Under the pieces are notes generated by a model, which was given only the letters and a program-made list of their open reading frames with translations, made no database searches and had not been told where the DNA came from. Below are positions 43,261 to 53,717 of a stretch of 64,000 nt of DNA, in pieces. The number at the start of each line of letters is the position of its first letter. Position 1 is the stretch's first letter. This DNA is from Imbricaverruca yamaguchii. Lineage: Eukaryota; Arthropoda; Thecostraca; Neoverrucidae. The translations under genes were made by a program, and so were the position numbers. Where the stretch lies: assembly GCA_034440575.1 (NCBI GenBank), contig JAOTOL010001461.1, positions 36,001-100,000 on the forward strand. Direction: 5' to 3'.

Positions 43261-43600
43261 TTAACCCGCGCCGTCTTTCCGGTCAGATCCTCACACCCCG
43301 TCTCGGGGGGGGCGGTTAGTATCCCCCTCTAAAATCCAAACTAACCATCGCGCGAAAACGGAAGAGGTGTCGTCGGAAAGCGCTCGAGGAATAGGGTCCG
43401 GGTCCACCCCCAAAACAATTTCTCCCCCAAAGGTGACGTCACCAGGGGGCTATATTTTCACGACTTTTAACGTCTCGCATTATGTTTTTGGCTCTGGGGA
43501 GTTAATTTTGGGGATATATGAAAAAGCAAAATGTATTTGGAATGAGAAAAGGACAGCAAAATCGACCAGGGTTTTAATTTTTAAAACGCCCACGCTGTCT
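43261..43600 (+). mobile_element. TTAA-flanked MITE, 5' part
   Basis: TTAA then CCCGCGCCGTCTTTCCGGTC, followed by the family body (CTCTAAAATCCAAACTAACC, GAAGAGGTGTCGTCGGAAAG, the TTTTGGCTCTGGGGAGTTAA region and GACAGCAAAATCGACCAGGG). It diverges after about 43600. Confidence 0.88.
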
Positions 43601-45174
43601 GGAAATACTGACTGTGCGTCACGTGCTTCTGACATGTCACAATTTTGCATCAGAGCGACGATTGTTCTTTGAAAGAGACGTGAATCGGTTGACTTACGAA
43701 GATATCCTGGGAAATTCATAAAAACTTGTACATTCTGGGAACTTGTTCCGCTACTTAGCAGCGATTAACTTCCAAACTACGTACACACCAGGTAATACGT
43801 TCCCCTACCGTGAAGCACTAGGACAAACGTTATGGGGGCGAATGATCAACCCTGGTCGATGCGCCCTAAAGCCCAAATAATTAACTAACTAATTCATCAA
43901 GCTGAAACGCGAAATATGCACTGGCTTAGACTTGATACAGCAGTGGCTCAGAGACACCATTGGACATCTCACGAACCCTTTCTACAGGATTGTCCAGGAG
44001 ATGTACCATTGCAGCTTCTTCGTCCGACAACTCTTTCACGATGTTTGTTGTTGCTGGCAGGATCGAATACGTGCCTATGACGTGCCATTTATTATTGAGG
44101 GCAATGCGAAGAGAACTGACAACGACGGAAGCTTCAACACTGCCAGTGACGGTTGCATGCTGCCTAAGCTTGCTACTTTATTTCGCTAAGCATGCATACT
44201 CTCTTGCGGAAAACTTGCCGATGTATTCGCTTTCTGAGAATACCCTTGTACCAGGCGGGGGCTTAAAGCAGTCCTTATTCTCTCCTGGCTGAAAATATTC
44301 CAGAGCCACACTGCTTCCGTGACTGCACATCCAGGTGGAGGTTGGGCATAGGACTGTGCTCGTGCATTAATAGTCAGTAGGTGGCCGGCGCTTGCGTTGC
44401 AGTATATAGAGCGCATTTGAATATTCACCAGTCTTTGGCGACTTAGTTTTGAGCCTACTAATTATAATGTTTGGCCATCAGACTGTCGAATTATGAATAA
44501 TTCAGGAAGGGGATGAATGCAGATGCATTAAGAATTCAGCTCGCGGTCACCGCACGCCCAGCCATACATTTTCTGTATTTCGCTAAGGCAGACTTCTCCA
44601 TTCGCGTACAGATAGTCTTGAAAGTCGTGTCAAGTCTTCTGTCTATTTGATGTGTGCGATGCACTGCAAGCAGCCGTCATTACCCAACGGATTTTCAGTC
44701 CAATAGTGCGCAGTAATATGTTAAGAACTATCTGGTGATTTTTGTGGGTGACTTACCAACCTCATTTAAATTAATTCACTTTCAGTTCAAAACTATATTC
44801 CTTGCTAGGAATGTAGCAAGCGGACATATCATCCACGCTCGGTACGTTTGTTTCGCGAAACACATAAATGAGGACACAGCCAGAAGTAGACAAATCGCTC
44901 ACACAATCATTATTCGTGCACAAATGTGCAACAGCGCACACACAGGCGAACATGGCTCACCCACCTACATGGGAGGAAGATGTACAGAAGAAAAACACAG
45001 AAGAAACTGGAATCATAGGAAGATAATTTGCATTGATTTTGTTTGTATTCAATACATTCGTCTTTTTTGGGAGGTATTTCTACCCAGCTTTTTCCCACGA
45101 ATTGTGGCCAAAGATGGTGCACGGCAGCATGACGAAGTTTGGTATTCCTTTCCTCACATCAATTGAGCATTTGT
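43601..45174. other. No gene seen, one tail fragment
   Basis: Contains the LINE/SINE tail at 43828-43900. The remainder has no recognisable exon or repeat. Confidence 0.5.
43828..43900 (+). mobile_element. Orphan LINE/SINE 3' tail
   Basis: CGTTATGGGGGCGAATGATC then CTGGTCGATGCGCCCTAAAG and CCCAAATAATTAACTAACTA. Same hairpin-TAAA-AAC layout as 46662-46728. Confidence 0.7.
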
Positions 45175-45855
45175 GAAAATTTTGCAGTCAGGTCATACAC
45201 GTGCACCAAGTTGGTCAAGGACAAGTGATGTTATGTCCAGAAAGATCAACCAATCGCTACGCTTTAACGGGCAAAGATATTTGAATGCAACTTTCAGCGT
45301 TTCCTTGTCTTTAGGGATGCATCAAAACGTAACAGAGGAGTTCATATTTTTCATTTTTTGATGGCTTGTTTTGGTATGTTTGCGTATTAGAAGTAAAATA
45401 AAAGATTATGGCTAAAATGAGCACTTGAATCAGGCTACATTGACTTAAAACAACGTTTTTCGGTGTGCTCTACCCATCATAAAAAGTGATTGAATGAAAT
45501 TGAATTAAATATCTTGAAAGCGTCTTCAGATATATAGCTAATTTTCCGGTGGGAGGACGGTTTGTGGATATGAACGACTTCGCCTTCCGTTTCCGATTTC
45601 AAATAAATGTTTTAAAGCCGCCAACAAAATGAACTCCAAAAATGACGCCAAACGTGAATGCATAGACCCCTTAGATATATCACTTCTTGAGGGGGTAAAA
45701 GTGTCGGTGTTGTTTCGTGTACTACTCGTCGAGTGCTTTCCAATTACATCACTTTCTTTTTCGTGCAACGCTTAGTTCGAAGATTGGGGAAGGGTGGCCC
45801 TACAAAGACTCAATCCTGAGGCAAGGTGTGGGAATCTGACCGGGAAGACCGAACT
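45175..45855 (-). mobile_element. Old, diverged copy of the TTAA MITE
   Basis: Reverse orientation. It retains AAAGATCAACCAATCGCTAC, GCTTTAACGGGCAAAGATAT, GGATGCATCAAAACGTAAC, ATTATGGCTAAAATGAGCA, then TACTCGTCGAGTGCTTTCC and TTTTTCGTGCAACGCTTAG. These align in order with the copy at 62940-63743. The ends are no longer recognisable. Confidence 0.75.
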
Positions 45856-45905
45856 AACGAAAATGTGTTTGCTATACACACATTACCTATCTAGCCATTG
45901 CATAT

Positions 45906-46370
45906 TTGGGCCCACGTATAAAGAAGAGAGCCCGTACAATACCAGTGCTCCAATGTTCCGGGTTTGATTTTTCAACCGATTTATGTGCGAATTCCCAATA
46001 TCTAACCGAGTATCAAACCATCAGGCCAACTCTGGGGTGTTGGAAATCATCATCTAGAACTTCCCGGAAGGAAGAAGTGCTACTCGCCAGGATACGAATA
46101 GGCCACACTTATGCTACCCACGGCTACCTGCTACGAAACGAGGACAGACCGATGTGCACTCGCTGTGACATGCCACTGACAGTGAGGCACGTTCTTCTGG
46201 TGTGCCCTCTATTCTCAGCACAACGACGACGATTCTTTGGACGAGACGTATCCACGCTAACGATGGCGGTTCTTCTGGATGATGGATCACGCATCGTTCA
46301 TTCTGGACGGTTATTCGAGTTCCTCTCGCAAGTGCGTTTTGATGTTGTTTACTCGGCGAGATCTTAGTTC
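45906..46370 (+). mobile_element. I/Jockey-like LINE ORF2 C-terminal fragment
   Basis: The plus-strand frame reads KKRARTIPVLQCSGFDFSTD, then TSRKEEVLLARIRIGHTYAT, HGYLLRNEDRPMCTRCDMPL and TVRHVLLVCPLFSAQRRRFF. The RK.E..LARIRIGHT...H.YLL..E..P.C..C...LTV.H.L..CP pattern is the C-terminal RNase H-adjacent zinc-knuckle region of I/Jockey-group non-LTR elements. The upstream RT is missing. The element's likely 3' end is the hairpin tail at 46662-46728. Confidence 0.85.
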
Positions 46371-46429
46371 CGTCGTATTTCGTCCTATATTTATCCCAGT
46401 GACACGTCACTGGCTGGTTTTCGTTTGCT

Positions 46430-46660
46430 CTTGCTGCTTCACTGTTTTACTGATGTTTCTTCCATCTCACTGTCTCAGTGATGGTGTTTCGTGAATTTCA
46501 CTGTTCCACTGATGTTTCGTAAATTTCACTGTTTCACTGATGATGTTTCGTGAATTTCACTGTTTCTCTGATGTTACTCCCATTTCACTGTTTGACTGAT
46601 GTTTACTTTTCTCTGTCTGATTGACGATGTTGCTTGCATTTCACTGTTTCACTGACGATG
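46430..46660. repeat. Degenerate TTTCACTGTTTCACTGATG repeat
   Basis: About seven diverged copies, 27-37 bp apart, of TTTCACTGTTTCACTGATGATGTTTCGTGAA, within what would be the LINE 3' UTR. Confidence 0.75.
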
Positions 46661-46661
46661 T

Positions 46662-46728
46662 TATGGGCGCTGCATGACCGATGTAGTCGATGCGCCCCTA
46701 AACTCCAATAACCAACCAACTAACCGAG
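46662..46728 (+). mobile_element. LINE 3' hairpin tail
   Basis: GTTATGGGCGCTGCATGACC followed by GATGTAGTCGATGCGCCCC, TAAACTCC and AATAACCAACCAACTAACC. GGGCGC and GCGCCC pair around the middle. It lies downstream of the I/Jockey-like coding fragment in the same orientation and is probably its 3' terminus. Confidence 0.75.
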
Positions 46729-46809
46729 TATGAACCTAACGACTGTTCCAACTGTGGCCTCGGCCTTGTAACAGATCTTGGCCTTGACCCGGTAGGAGAC
46801 CCCGGCCTT

Positions 46810-47037
46810 TTCACTTTAGCAGACCTCAGGCACAGCCCTGTAGCAGCACTCAGGCACGACCTTGTAGCAGCACTCAGGCACGGCCATGCAGCAGCACTCA
46901 GGCACGGCCATGCAGCAGCACTCAGGCGCGGCCATGCAGCAGCACTCAGGCACGACCTTGTAGCAGCACTCAGGCACGGCCCTGTAGCAACACTCAGGCA
47001 CGGCCATGCAACAGCACTCAGGCATGACCTTGCAGCA
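46810..47037. repeat. 24-bp minisatellite array
   Basis: About nine copies of GCACTCAGGCACGGCCATGC followed by AGCA, with CCTTGTAGCA variants. The multiple-of-three period gives a spurious cysteine-rich minus-strand frame. Confidence 0.93.
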
Positions 47038-47362
47038 GACCATCCACAACTGTGGTTGGCGATTAGTGTGTGCGCAGAATGTCAAAAACTTGCTCGTCCC
47101 GTGGGACTACGAGTAATTTCGCATCAGATCAACTTCGATGCGCACCATCCAATGTGCTTCCAACAAACGGAATATCGCAAACTACAGATAAATGTTCACA
47201 AAAGACTAAGGCAAGATAGGGAGACGACAGTACCGGACAAAAAGCAATCGTTAAGAAAATAACAACGTAAAGCATGTCCACGTAGGTCAGTTCTCGATAA
47301 ATAAAGGCAATGAAGATCGTAAAGGCCTAAGGGTCCATGAGAGCCACATGCACCCATCTGGG
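47038..47362. other. No feature seen
   Basis: AT-leaning sequence between the 24-bp array and the MITE. The short open frame at 47056-47262 is not recognised. Confidence 0.45.
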
Positions 47363-48178
47363 TTAACCCGCACCGTCTTTCCGGTTAAATCCTCCCACCC
47401 CGTCTCGGGGTAGGGGGTTGAAGACCCCCTCTAAAATCCAAACTAAGCGTCGCACGAAAACGAAAGAGGTGTCATCGGAAAGGGCTCGACGAGTAGGGTC
47501 CGGGTCCACCCTGCAAAACAATTTCCCCCAAAAGTGACATCACCAGGGGGGATAGAATTTCACGACTTTTCACGACTTACATTATGTTTTTGACTCTGGG
47601 GAGTTCATTTTGGGGGATATATGAAAAAAAATATTTGGAATGAGAAAAGGACAGCGAAATCGACCAAGGCTATAATTGTTTTTGCCCCCCCGAACAAAAC
47701 AAATAGTATTTTTGAGTTTTCAAGTTTTCTTAAATTTTCCTTTTGCAGTGGGTAGAGCAGACCGAGAAACGTTGTGGAACGTCAACTTACTCTAATAAAA
47801 AATTCTTACTTTATCCAAATCCTGTATTTGAACTACAATTTGGAAAATACGCAAAATTTGTATGTAGTCAAAAACGGAAAAAATCCACTAGTAAGTTTTG
47901 TTGCATCCATAAAGATAAGCAAACGCTGAAAATTTCATTAAAATATCTGTATCCGTTAAAGCGTCACGACTGGTAGAACTTTCTAGGAGGTGACCTCACT
48001 TGACCTTGACTAACTCGTTGACCCTAGATGACCTGATCTAAAATTTTTGAATCAGCATGCCACATTGATGTGGGAAAAGGTATGCCAAATTTGGGCGCGC
48101 TGCCACGCGCCGTTCGTCCGCTATCCGCGAAAACGCTGAGGGGGCGGTTGAAGACGCCCCCGAGACGGGACGGGTTAA
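47363..48178 (+). mobile_element. Complete TTAA-flanked MITE (piggyBac-like)
   Basis: Reference copy, 816 bp, TTAA at both ends (47363-47366 and 48175-48178). Imperfect TIRs are CCCGCACCGTC on the left and GACGGGACGGG on the right. A secondary inverted motif CCCCGTCTCGGGG/CCCCCGAGACGGG lies just inside the ends. No long coding frame. TTAA target sites and CCC...GGG termini are typical of piggyBac transposons, so a non-autonomous piggyBac-type element is inferred. Five other copies or parts lie in this window (26050, 27164, 43261, 45175, 62940). Confidence 0.88.
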
Positions 48179-48699
48179 ACTGATAAAATGACAATGATAT
48201 AAGACGTGAAAAAGAAACTGAAGACCCCTAAGCAATGATATATAATGAATTGTAGACACCATCGACCGCACTGCACTACCATGGCCAGTTCCAACACTTC
48301 ACATATCCGAAACCCGATTCTTAATCAACGACGATATTTTATATTACCATGTTTTTATTTTATCTTACCATGTATGATCAGTATGTAGGACATAAAAGAT
48401 CCGGGTCCAAGGCGTCCATCTAAAATGGAAGTGTCCTATTATCTACCTAATCAAATAAAATATCACGACTGTTGAAGAAAACGACAACCATTATCTTAAG
48501 TACTTGCAGTGAAGGAATCTCCACCGCCTCATTTTGTAACCTATTCCAAAGATGTACTACTTGTTGGCTGCATTTCATCTGTCACTTCACTCTGTCGCTT
48601 ACAGAGTGACTGACCTCGTTAACATCGTCAACAATGCACAAATAAATTATCCACCGTAATCACAAACAAATACAACAAGAGACTCTCCGCTACCTATCC
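48179..48699. other. No clear feature
   Basis: AT-rich sequence. Its right part may be LINE 3' UTR of the element at 48700-49350, but this cannot be shown. Confidence 0.45.
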
Positions 48700-49350
48700 C
48701 AGCCGCTACCTATGACCATACCTGCCCAATGCAAACCTACATGCATCAGTCGGCATCCCACCCCATCCACCCAAAATTCCTATCTCTCTACTGCAGAGCC
48801 TAGAACTGAAAAAAATGATGGAGCCTACATAATTTATCCACCGTATTTTCAAATACTTCCAATGAGTTCCTGTGCACTACACCACCAGGCAACCTATTCC
48901 ACCGACCAACCACCATTTCACTTAAAACCGATTGACACTGAGCTGTCCTACAGATCGACTTCACTACTTTGAATATGCGATTCCCCGAGTTGGACGGGAT
49001 TATTCAGATTACAATGGTCCGATCTTTTAGGTATCCTCAGCACCTCGACGACATCACCCTTTAATTTCTTGGTGGTGGGGCTTTACAATACGTTCACTGT
49101 TGGGCACAATATCGTCGCCTATCTCTCACGCCGATTGGTCGCGGACGAAGAGTGGAGACAAACGAGACTCGATCCAACAACCATTCGGTTGAGAGAAGGG
49201 CACCTTACCCCAAGACTATTCGTCACCCTCTTATCCCCTATGCTTGAGTGAGCACACATCTAATGCCATAAGCATATCCCCATGTCATAAATTGTCCAGT
49301 CCACTGACAAACCTAGTAGTTTTGCGCTGCACTTTTCATATGTAATGTAT
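48700..49350 (-). mobile_element. Second CR1/L2-like LINE, decayed 3' part
   Basis: On the minus strand: KVQRKTTRFVSGLDNL (about 49300), then after an inserted SINE KKLKGDVVEVLRIPKRSDHC and NPVQLGES, a frameshift, then RIFKVVKSICRTAQCQSVLS, EMVVGRWNRLPGGVVHRNSL and EVFENTVDKL. This is the conserved C-terminal end of CR1/L2-type RT proteins (VV.RWN.LP..VV...S...F...LD). It belongs to a different family from the 27.9-30.6 kb cluster. Confidence 0.8.
49080..49245 (-). mobile_element. SINE nested in the LINE fragment
   Basis: Reverse-orientation relative of the SINE at 9953. CTCACGCCGATTGGTCGCGG, then GAGACTCGATCCAACAACCA (B box) and TTCGGTTGAGAGAAGGGCAC (anticodon-arm side). It separates the two parts of the decayed LINE reading frame. 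Confidence 0.7.
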
Positions 49351-50820
49351 CTATACACCATTTTAAGAAAGGGCTCCATCCCTGTACACGATATACTATT
49401 AATTACTAAGAGGGGATTTCTGCCATTTTAGAGACACATATCGGGCAACTGGTCACTGAATGTTGCAATCGTTTCGTGAAGAACGATGAAAAATGACAAC
49501 ACAGAAAAGTGTTTTTGACCGAACAGCTGGGAGGTTCGGACAGATACTGCACATTGCCAGATGTAAATGTGGGAATCCAGTAGCCTGCAACCACTCCAGG
49601 CGTGATAAGGTACCTGCGGGGAAGATAACATTTCTGAAATGTCATAGAACGGCGGAGCAGATGGTGATCGGGGAACACAATCGACAGGGATCACGCCGCC
49701 TCAGCGCTACCGGTCAGATATGGAAGCAGGAGAACCACTACTCGTCAGAGACCCGAGCAGGAGAACCACTCGAAGCCGGGTACGGCAGAGCAGCGTCAGT
49801 CTTTACTAGACCACTCGGCATCATGACTAACAAGGGACTCCACGCTGGTTGCTGACACCAGCTTTGAGCACCCGACAGCAGGTGCGAAACTTCGACGAAT
49901 TGCATAGCGTGACTATTATAGGCGGCAGGTACGATTTTTCTCATCGTGCGGCGGCTGTTATCATCGAGGGATTTCAAGTTAAAATTGAACGCATGACTCC
50001 GAGCAATAAATCACTTAGCGTGTGTCATAAAGCATGGAAGTGACAAGGACGTATTTGGGAGAGGCCCAAATAGAGAGTCGGGTGCCTGAAAGCATAATAA
50101 CGTACTGTCGTCGCTTCATTTTGAAAGCAGAAAAGATGCATCGTTTGAATTGGTGGAGCAGCAGTTAGATGAAAATGGTCCATTCACTGGAACAAGGTCT
50201 ACTTATCAAGAGGAGCATTTTGCAAAAGTTATGAGCATGGATGATAATACATTGTACATCCCACTCCAGCTTCCGACGAGGGATGTGCTATACGTTGTGA
50301 GGTACAGTCTGTGGTGAGTTAATTTGATGGCCAAGTTGTGGCCATTGGACGAGACCGCACGGCTGTTAGCACAGGGAAAGCCGGCTACTTGCAGATTACT
50401 CCAGCTGTCCACTGGAGAGCTTGTCCATCTCTCGACTGGATTGCAATGCTGACCTAAATCGGGGATACTTATTTTGCAACATGGGGACGAAACGACCAGG
50501 CTTAAATCGATCAGTGGTTCGCTCAAAAAGCTACCGTATAAGCACTCAGAGCAACCATGCTAATTGTTGATTTTCAGCGCGTAGCTGGTCAGGTTACCAA
50601 ACGTGAGAACAGCGCAGCGATTGACTTGAGGTGGGATCGAACATTGCTCTGCAGACTGGCTCTGTCTGCTCAAGGCCGGCACTAGCGGTGTGGCAAATGC
50701 GAGGACAGAAAACTCGGTCAGAGAGCCAGGTCAGGACCGACAGGTTATTTTACTGGTCTTTGGGATACATGCCGGGATGTCAATCGGGCTGTCGAGGTCT
50801 GGTCTATCCGGCCGTCAGTT
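49351..50820. other. No feature seen
   Basis: Open frames at 49406-50043 and 50206-50526 are not recognised and lack the GC-rich third positions of local exons. Confidence 0.45.
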
Positions 50821-50941
50821 CACTACATACACACACACACAAATATACACACACACACTTACACACACACACACACACATACACACACACATACACACAC
50901 ACATACACATACACACACACACATACACACACATACACACA

Positions 50942-50973
<32 letters not shown>

Positions 50974-50986
50974 TACACATACACAT

Positions 50987-51048
<62 letters not shown>

Positions 51049-51062
51049 GCATATATATACAT
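50821..51062. repeat. (CA)n then (TA)n microsatellite
   Basis: A CACA/CATA-rich tract about 170 bp long passing into a TA run. The 80- to 175-residue frames across it are low-complexity artefacts. Confidence 0.96.
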
Positions 51063-51212
51063 ATTGTTTATTCCACACAGGCTTTTGCGTTTACCGAGGA
51101 TGCCGCTGTGCACCTGTCGCCGACATAAACGGTTCGCGGCTCGAACGCTTCGTGTTCGCTCTCACCGCTCACGGCGGCCTGAGCTCTATACTTATCCGGG
51201 TCCCTCATCGCC

Positions 51213-51475
51213 GCTAACGTCCCACACCTACGCTAAGTCTCTTACCACCGCTGCATCCCTCACCACCGCTGATATCCCTCACCAGCGCTGCATCCCTCAC
51301 CATCACTGCGTCCCTCACCGCCGCTGCGTCCCTCACCACCGCTGCATTCATCAACGACGCTGCGTCCCTCACCACCCCTGGATCCATCACCACCGCTGCA
51401 TCCATCAGCGACGCTACGTTCTTCATCCCCGCTGCGTCCCTCGCTGCCACCGCGTCCATCATCGGCAGCTCAGCT
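51213..51475. repeat. 18-bp minisatellite array
   Basis: About 14 copies of CTGCGTCCCTCACCACCG with frequent single-base changes (CTGCATCC, CATCAGCGA). Confidence 0.9.
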
Positions 51476-52084
51476 GAGCGCGTATCGGGACTTCTTAACA
51501 ACCAGAAGATGTGGGGAGAAGCGAACTAAGCATCGAATTTAATTGATCAGATTTTCCCAGCGAAGCATTACGAATCACGTGAATAATCGCACGCGCCTAT
51601 CATGTAACATCCAGTTACCTATCATGTGACCGCAATTAGCAAAATGTTGGAAGCCTAGCAGAAACCGCATAATCGCACGAAAGGTGGTGAATGCGCCGAA
51701 TTCTCAAGACGGATGTGACACGTGCACGAACGTTTGCCTGGTGGCGACCAGTCGTTATGAACTGAACTGACTTAATTTGAACATTTTATATTTTAAATGA
51801 TTTGTATTAGTGTAGTTTCAGCCATGTGAAATAACTTATCAAGAGATACCGAGAGAAGAACCTTCAACCAAGGTGGGAGGAGGCAGGGTCGAAAGTCCAG
51901 TTGCTCAAAAACGTTGGTGGCAGATTAGGCCTGCTCCGCAGGACAGTTAGGTCGGTCACTAATTATTTAATTTAATGAGCTCTTTGAAAACAAATGCGGT
52001 GAAAATCCAGGGACATTACAAACATGGTCCTAGGTAACACCCCAGTTTGTTTGCTTCCTGGCTACTGAAATCCTAGCTCGGCCA
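51476..52084. other. No feature seen
   Basis: Non-repetitive sequence without a recognisable gene. Confidence 0.45.
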
Positions 52085-52405
52085 CTGATGGTGATGGACA
52101 TTGGAATATCCTAGTGGCGACCGGGCATTGGGCTGCCCCAGTGGTGATAAAGATTGGCTGCATTGGTGGCGATGGACATGGGCGCACTAGTGACTGGCGA
52201 CACTAGTTGCACTAGGTAATGGATATTGGGCGGCACTAATGATGATGGCATTCGATTGCGCTAGTAGTGACGAGCTTGGGGCTGTCCTAGTGGTGATTTA
52301 TTTCGAGCTGCACCAGTGGTGACAGACACTGGGATGCACTGGTGGTAGTGGACACGGATGCATCAGTGATGATGGACACTGGACTGCATTAGCGGTGATG
52401 GACGT
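52085..52405. repeat. Degenerate GTGATGGACATTGGGCTGCA-type repeat
   Basis: About nine strongly diverged copies, roughly 33-37 bp apart, of TAGTGGTGATGGACATTGGG followed by CTGCAC. Confidence 0.7.
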
Positions 52406-53686
52406 TTGTGCGGCTGCGGCCGTGTTGGATATCCGCTGCTTCTGCGCCGACGGACACCGGTGATCAGTGTGAGTGACGGCCGCTGACACAGCACTCCCGG
52501 GGGTGTGGGCAGTATGACTGAGCTGCGCCGTTCGGAGACCTTCGGCGGGAAGTGCCGCGGGCGAGGCGCGGCTGCAGCGACAATGAAAATGGAAACATTC
52601 CGCCGTGCGCGAATACCGGGCAAAAAGGCCGGCTCGTTCACAGGCACGATCGTGAGGACTACACGGACAATGAACAAGGATGTGGGCTATGACTTGTTGG
52701 GCCAGATAGCCGTTGGCCTGGGATTTCAGTGCTCACAGCAGGTCGAATGCTTCTGCTGTACGTCGATGCGTTGAACTACGTTATTCTAACGATGCCGACT
52801 TTTGCGACAGGGTCACAGGTTTGTGGGAAAAGCTGCCTTTGACGAACACAGAACTCATGGTACATTGCAATGGCTGCTGAAACAACTGAAATTAACACGA
52901 GACAATGTAAAGTCGTTCCACTTACTAACTTGCTTTGTTATTTGTATTTTCGCTTAATTTTGCTATTTATCCATATATCTGCATATGCTGGTCAAGGAAA
53001 ACAGTCGGTCCTCGCCATAACCCAAATGTGTCGTTGAGTACAATGATCCTAGTGGTGGCTCAGTTGGTGTTCGTGCTGAATACGTCGAAAATGATGATGC
53101 TACAGATCGGAACCAGCTGCAATACACTTGTGTCCACAACGTAGAAGTGTTGCTTTTTATTAGTTTTAATTTTTACGCACTTGGCATGAATGACGCGAAA
53201 AGGCAAACCAGTTGCATCACTCTGCTGTGCCATAAACTGGGAGTGCTACCCGGTACCTAAATATTTGCTGATGGTAATTGTCACTTGCCATTCGAAATTC
53301 CGTCAGTGATACGATACCCTTTTTACCCCCAATTCCTGCTCTCAAGACGCTCTGTCCGAGTGCGAATCGTACATTCGTTTTCGGCTAGATTTGAGTGCAA
53401 TGATGACACCTCATGCTCCGTACTATGGAGTTTGCCTTTCGGAATCCCAATCATCTTCTCCGGTTTACTTAACTTGGCTTCTATGAGAGCGATTCCATCT
53501 GCAGTCCCCGCTTCCACGAAGTCGTGAGCCGCCTGCATCGATTTGCCTTGCAGCCGGCAGGTGCGCCGGCCGCCGCCCGATGTTTTTCTTCTCTACTTGC
53601 GCGTTCAACTTCCTCGCTTTTTCTCTTTGTCCCTTGTTTTCCAAGGCTGCCGCCGCCTGCGGCACGGACGACTGTCCATTACGGGA

Positions 53687-53687
<1 letters not shown>
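52406..53687. other. No confirmed gene; GC-rich patch 52400-52640
   Basis: The GC-rich patch shows open frames but no recognised protein. The remainder is plain sequence. Confidence 0.4.

Positions 53688-53715
<28 letters not shown>
53688..53715. repeat. (CT)n microsatellite
   Basis: About 13 CT dinucleotides. Confidence 0.95.

Positions 53716-53717
<2 letters not shown>

Noticed and set aside
50631..51217. Open frames across the CA/TA tract
   Set aside because: Pure microsatellite translation.
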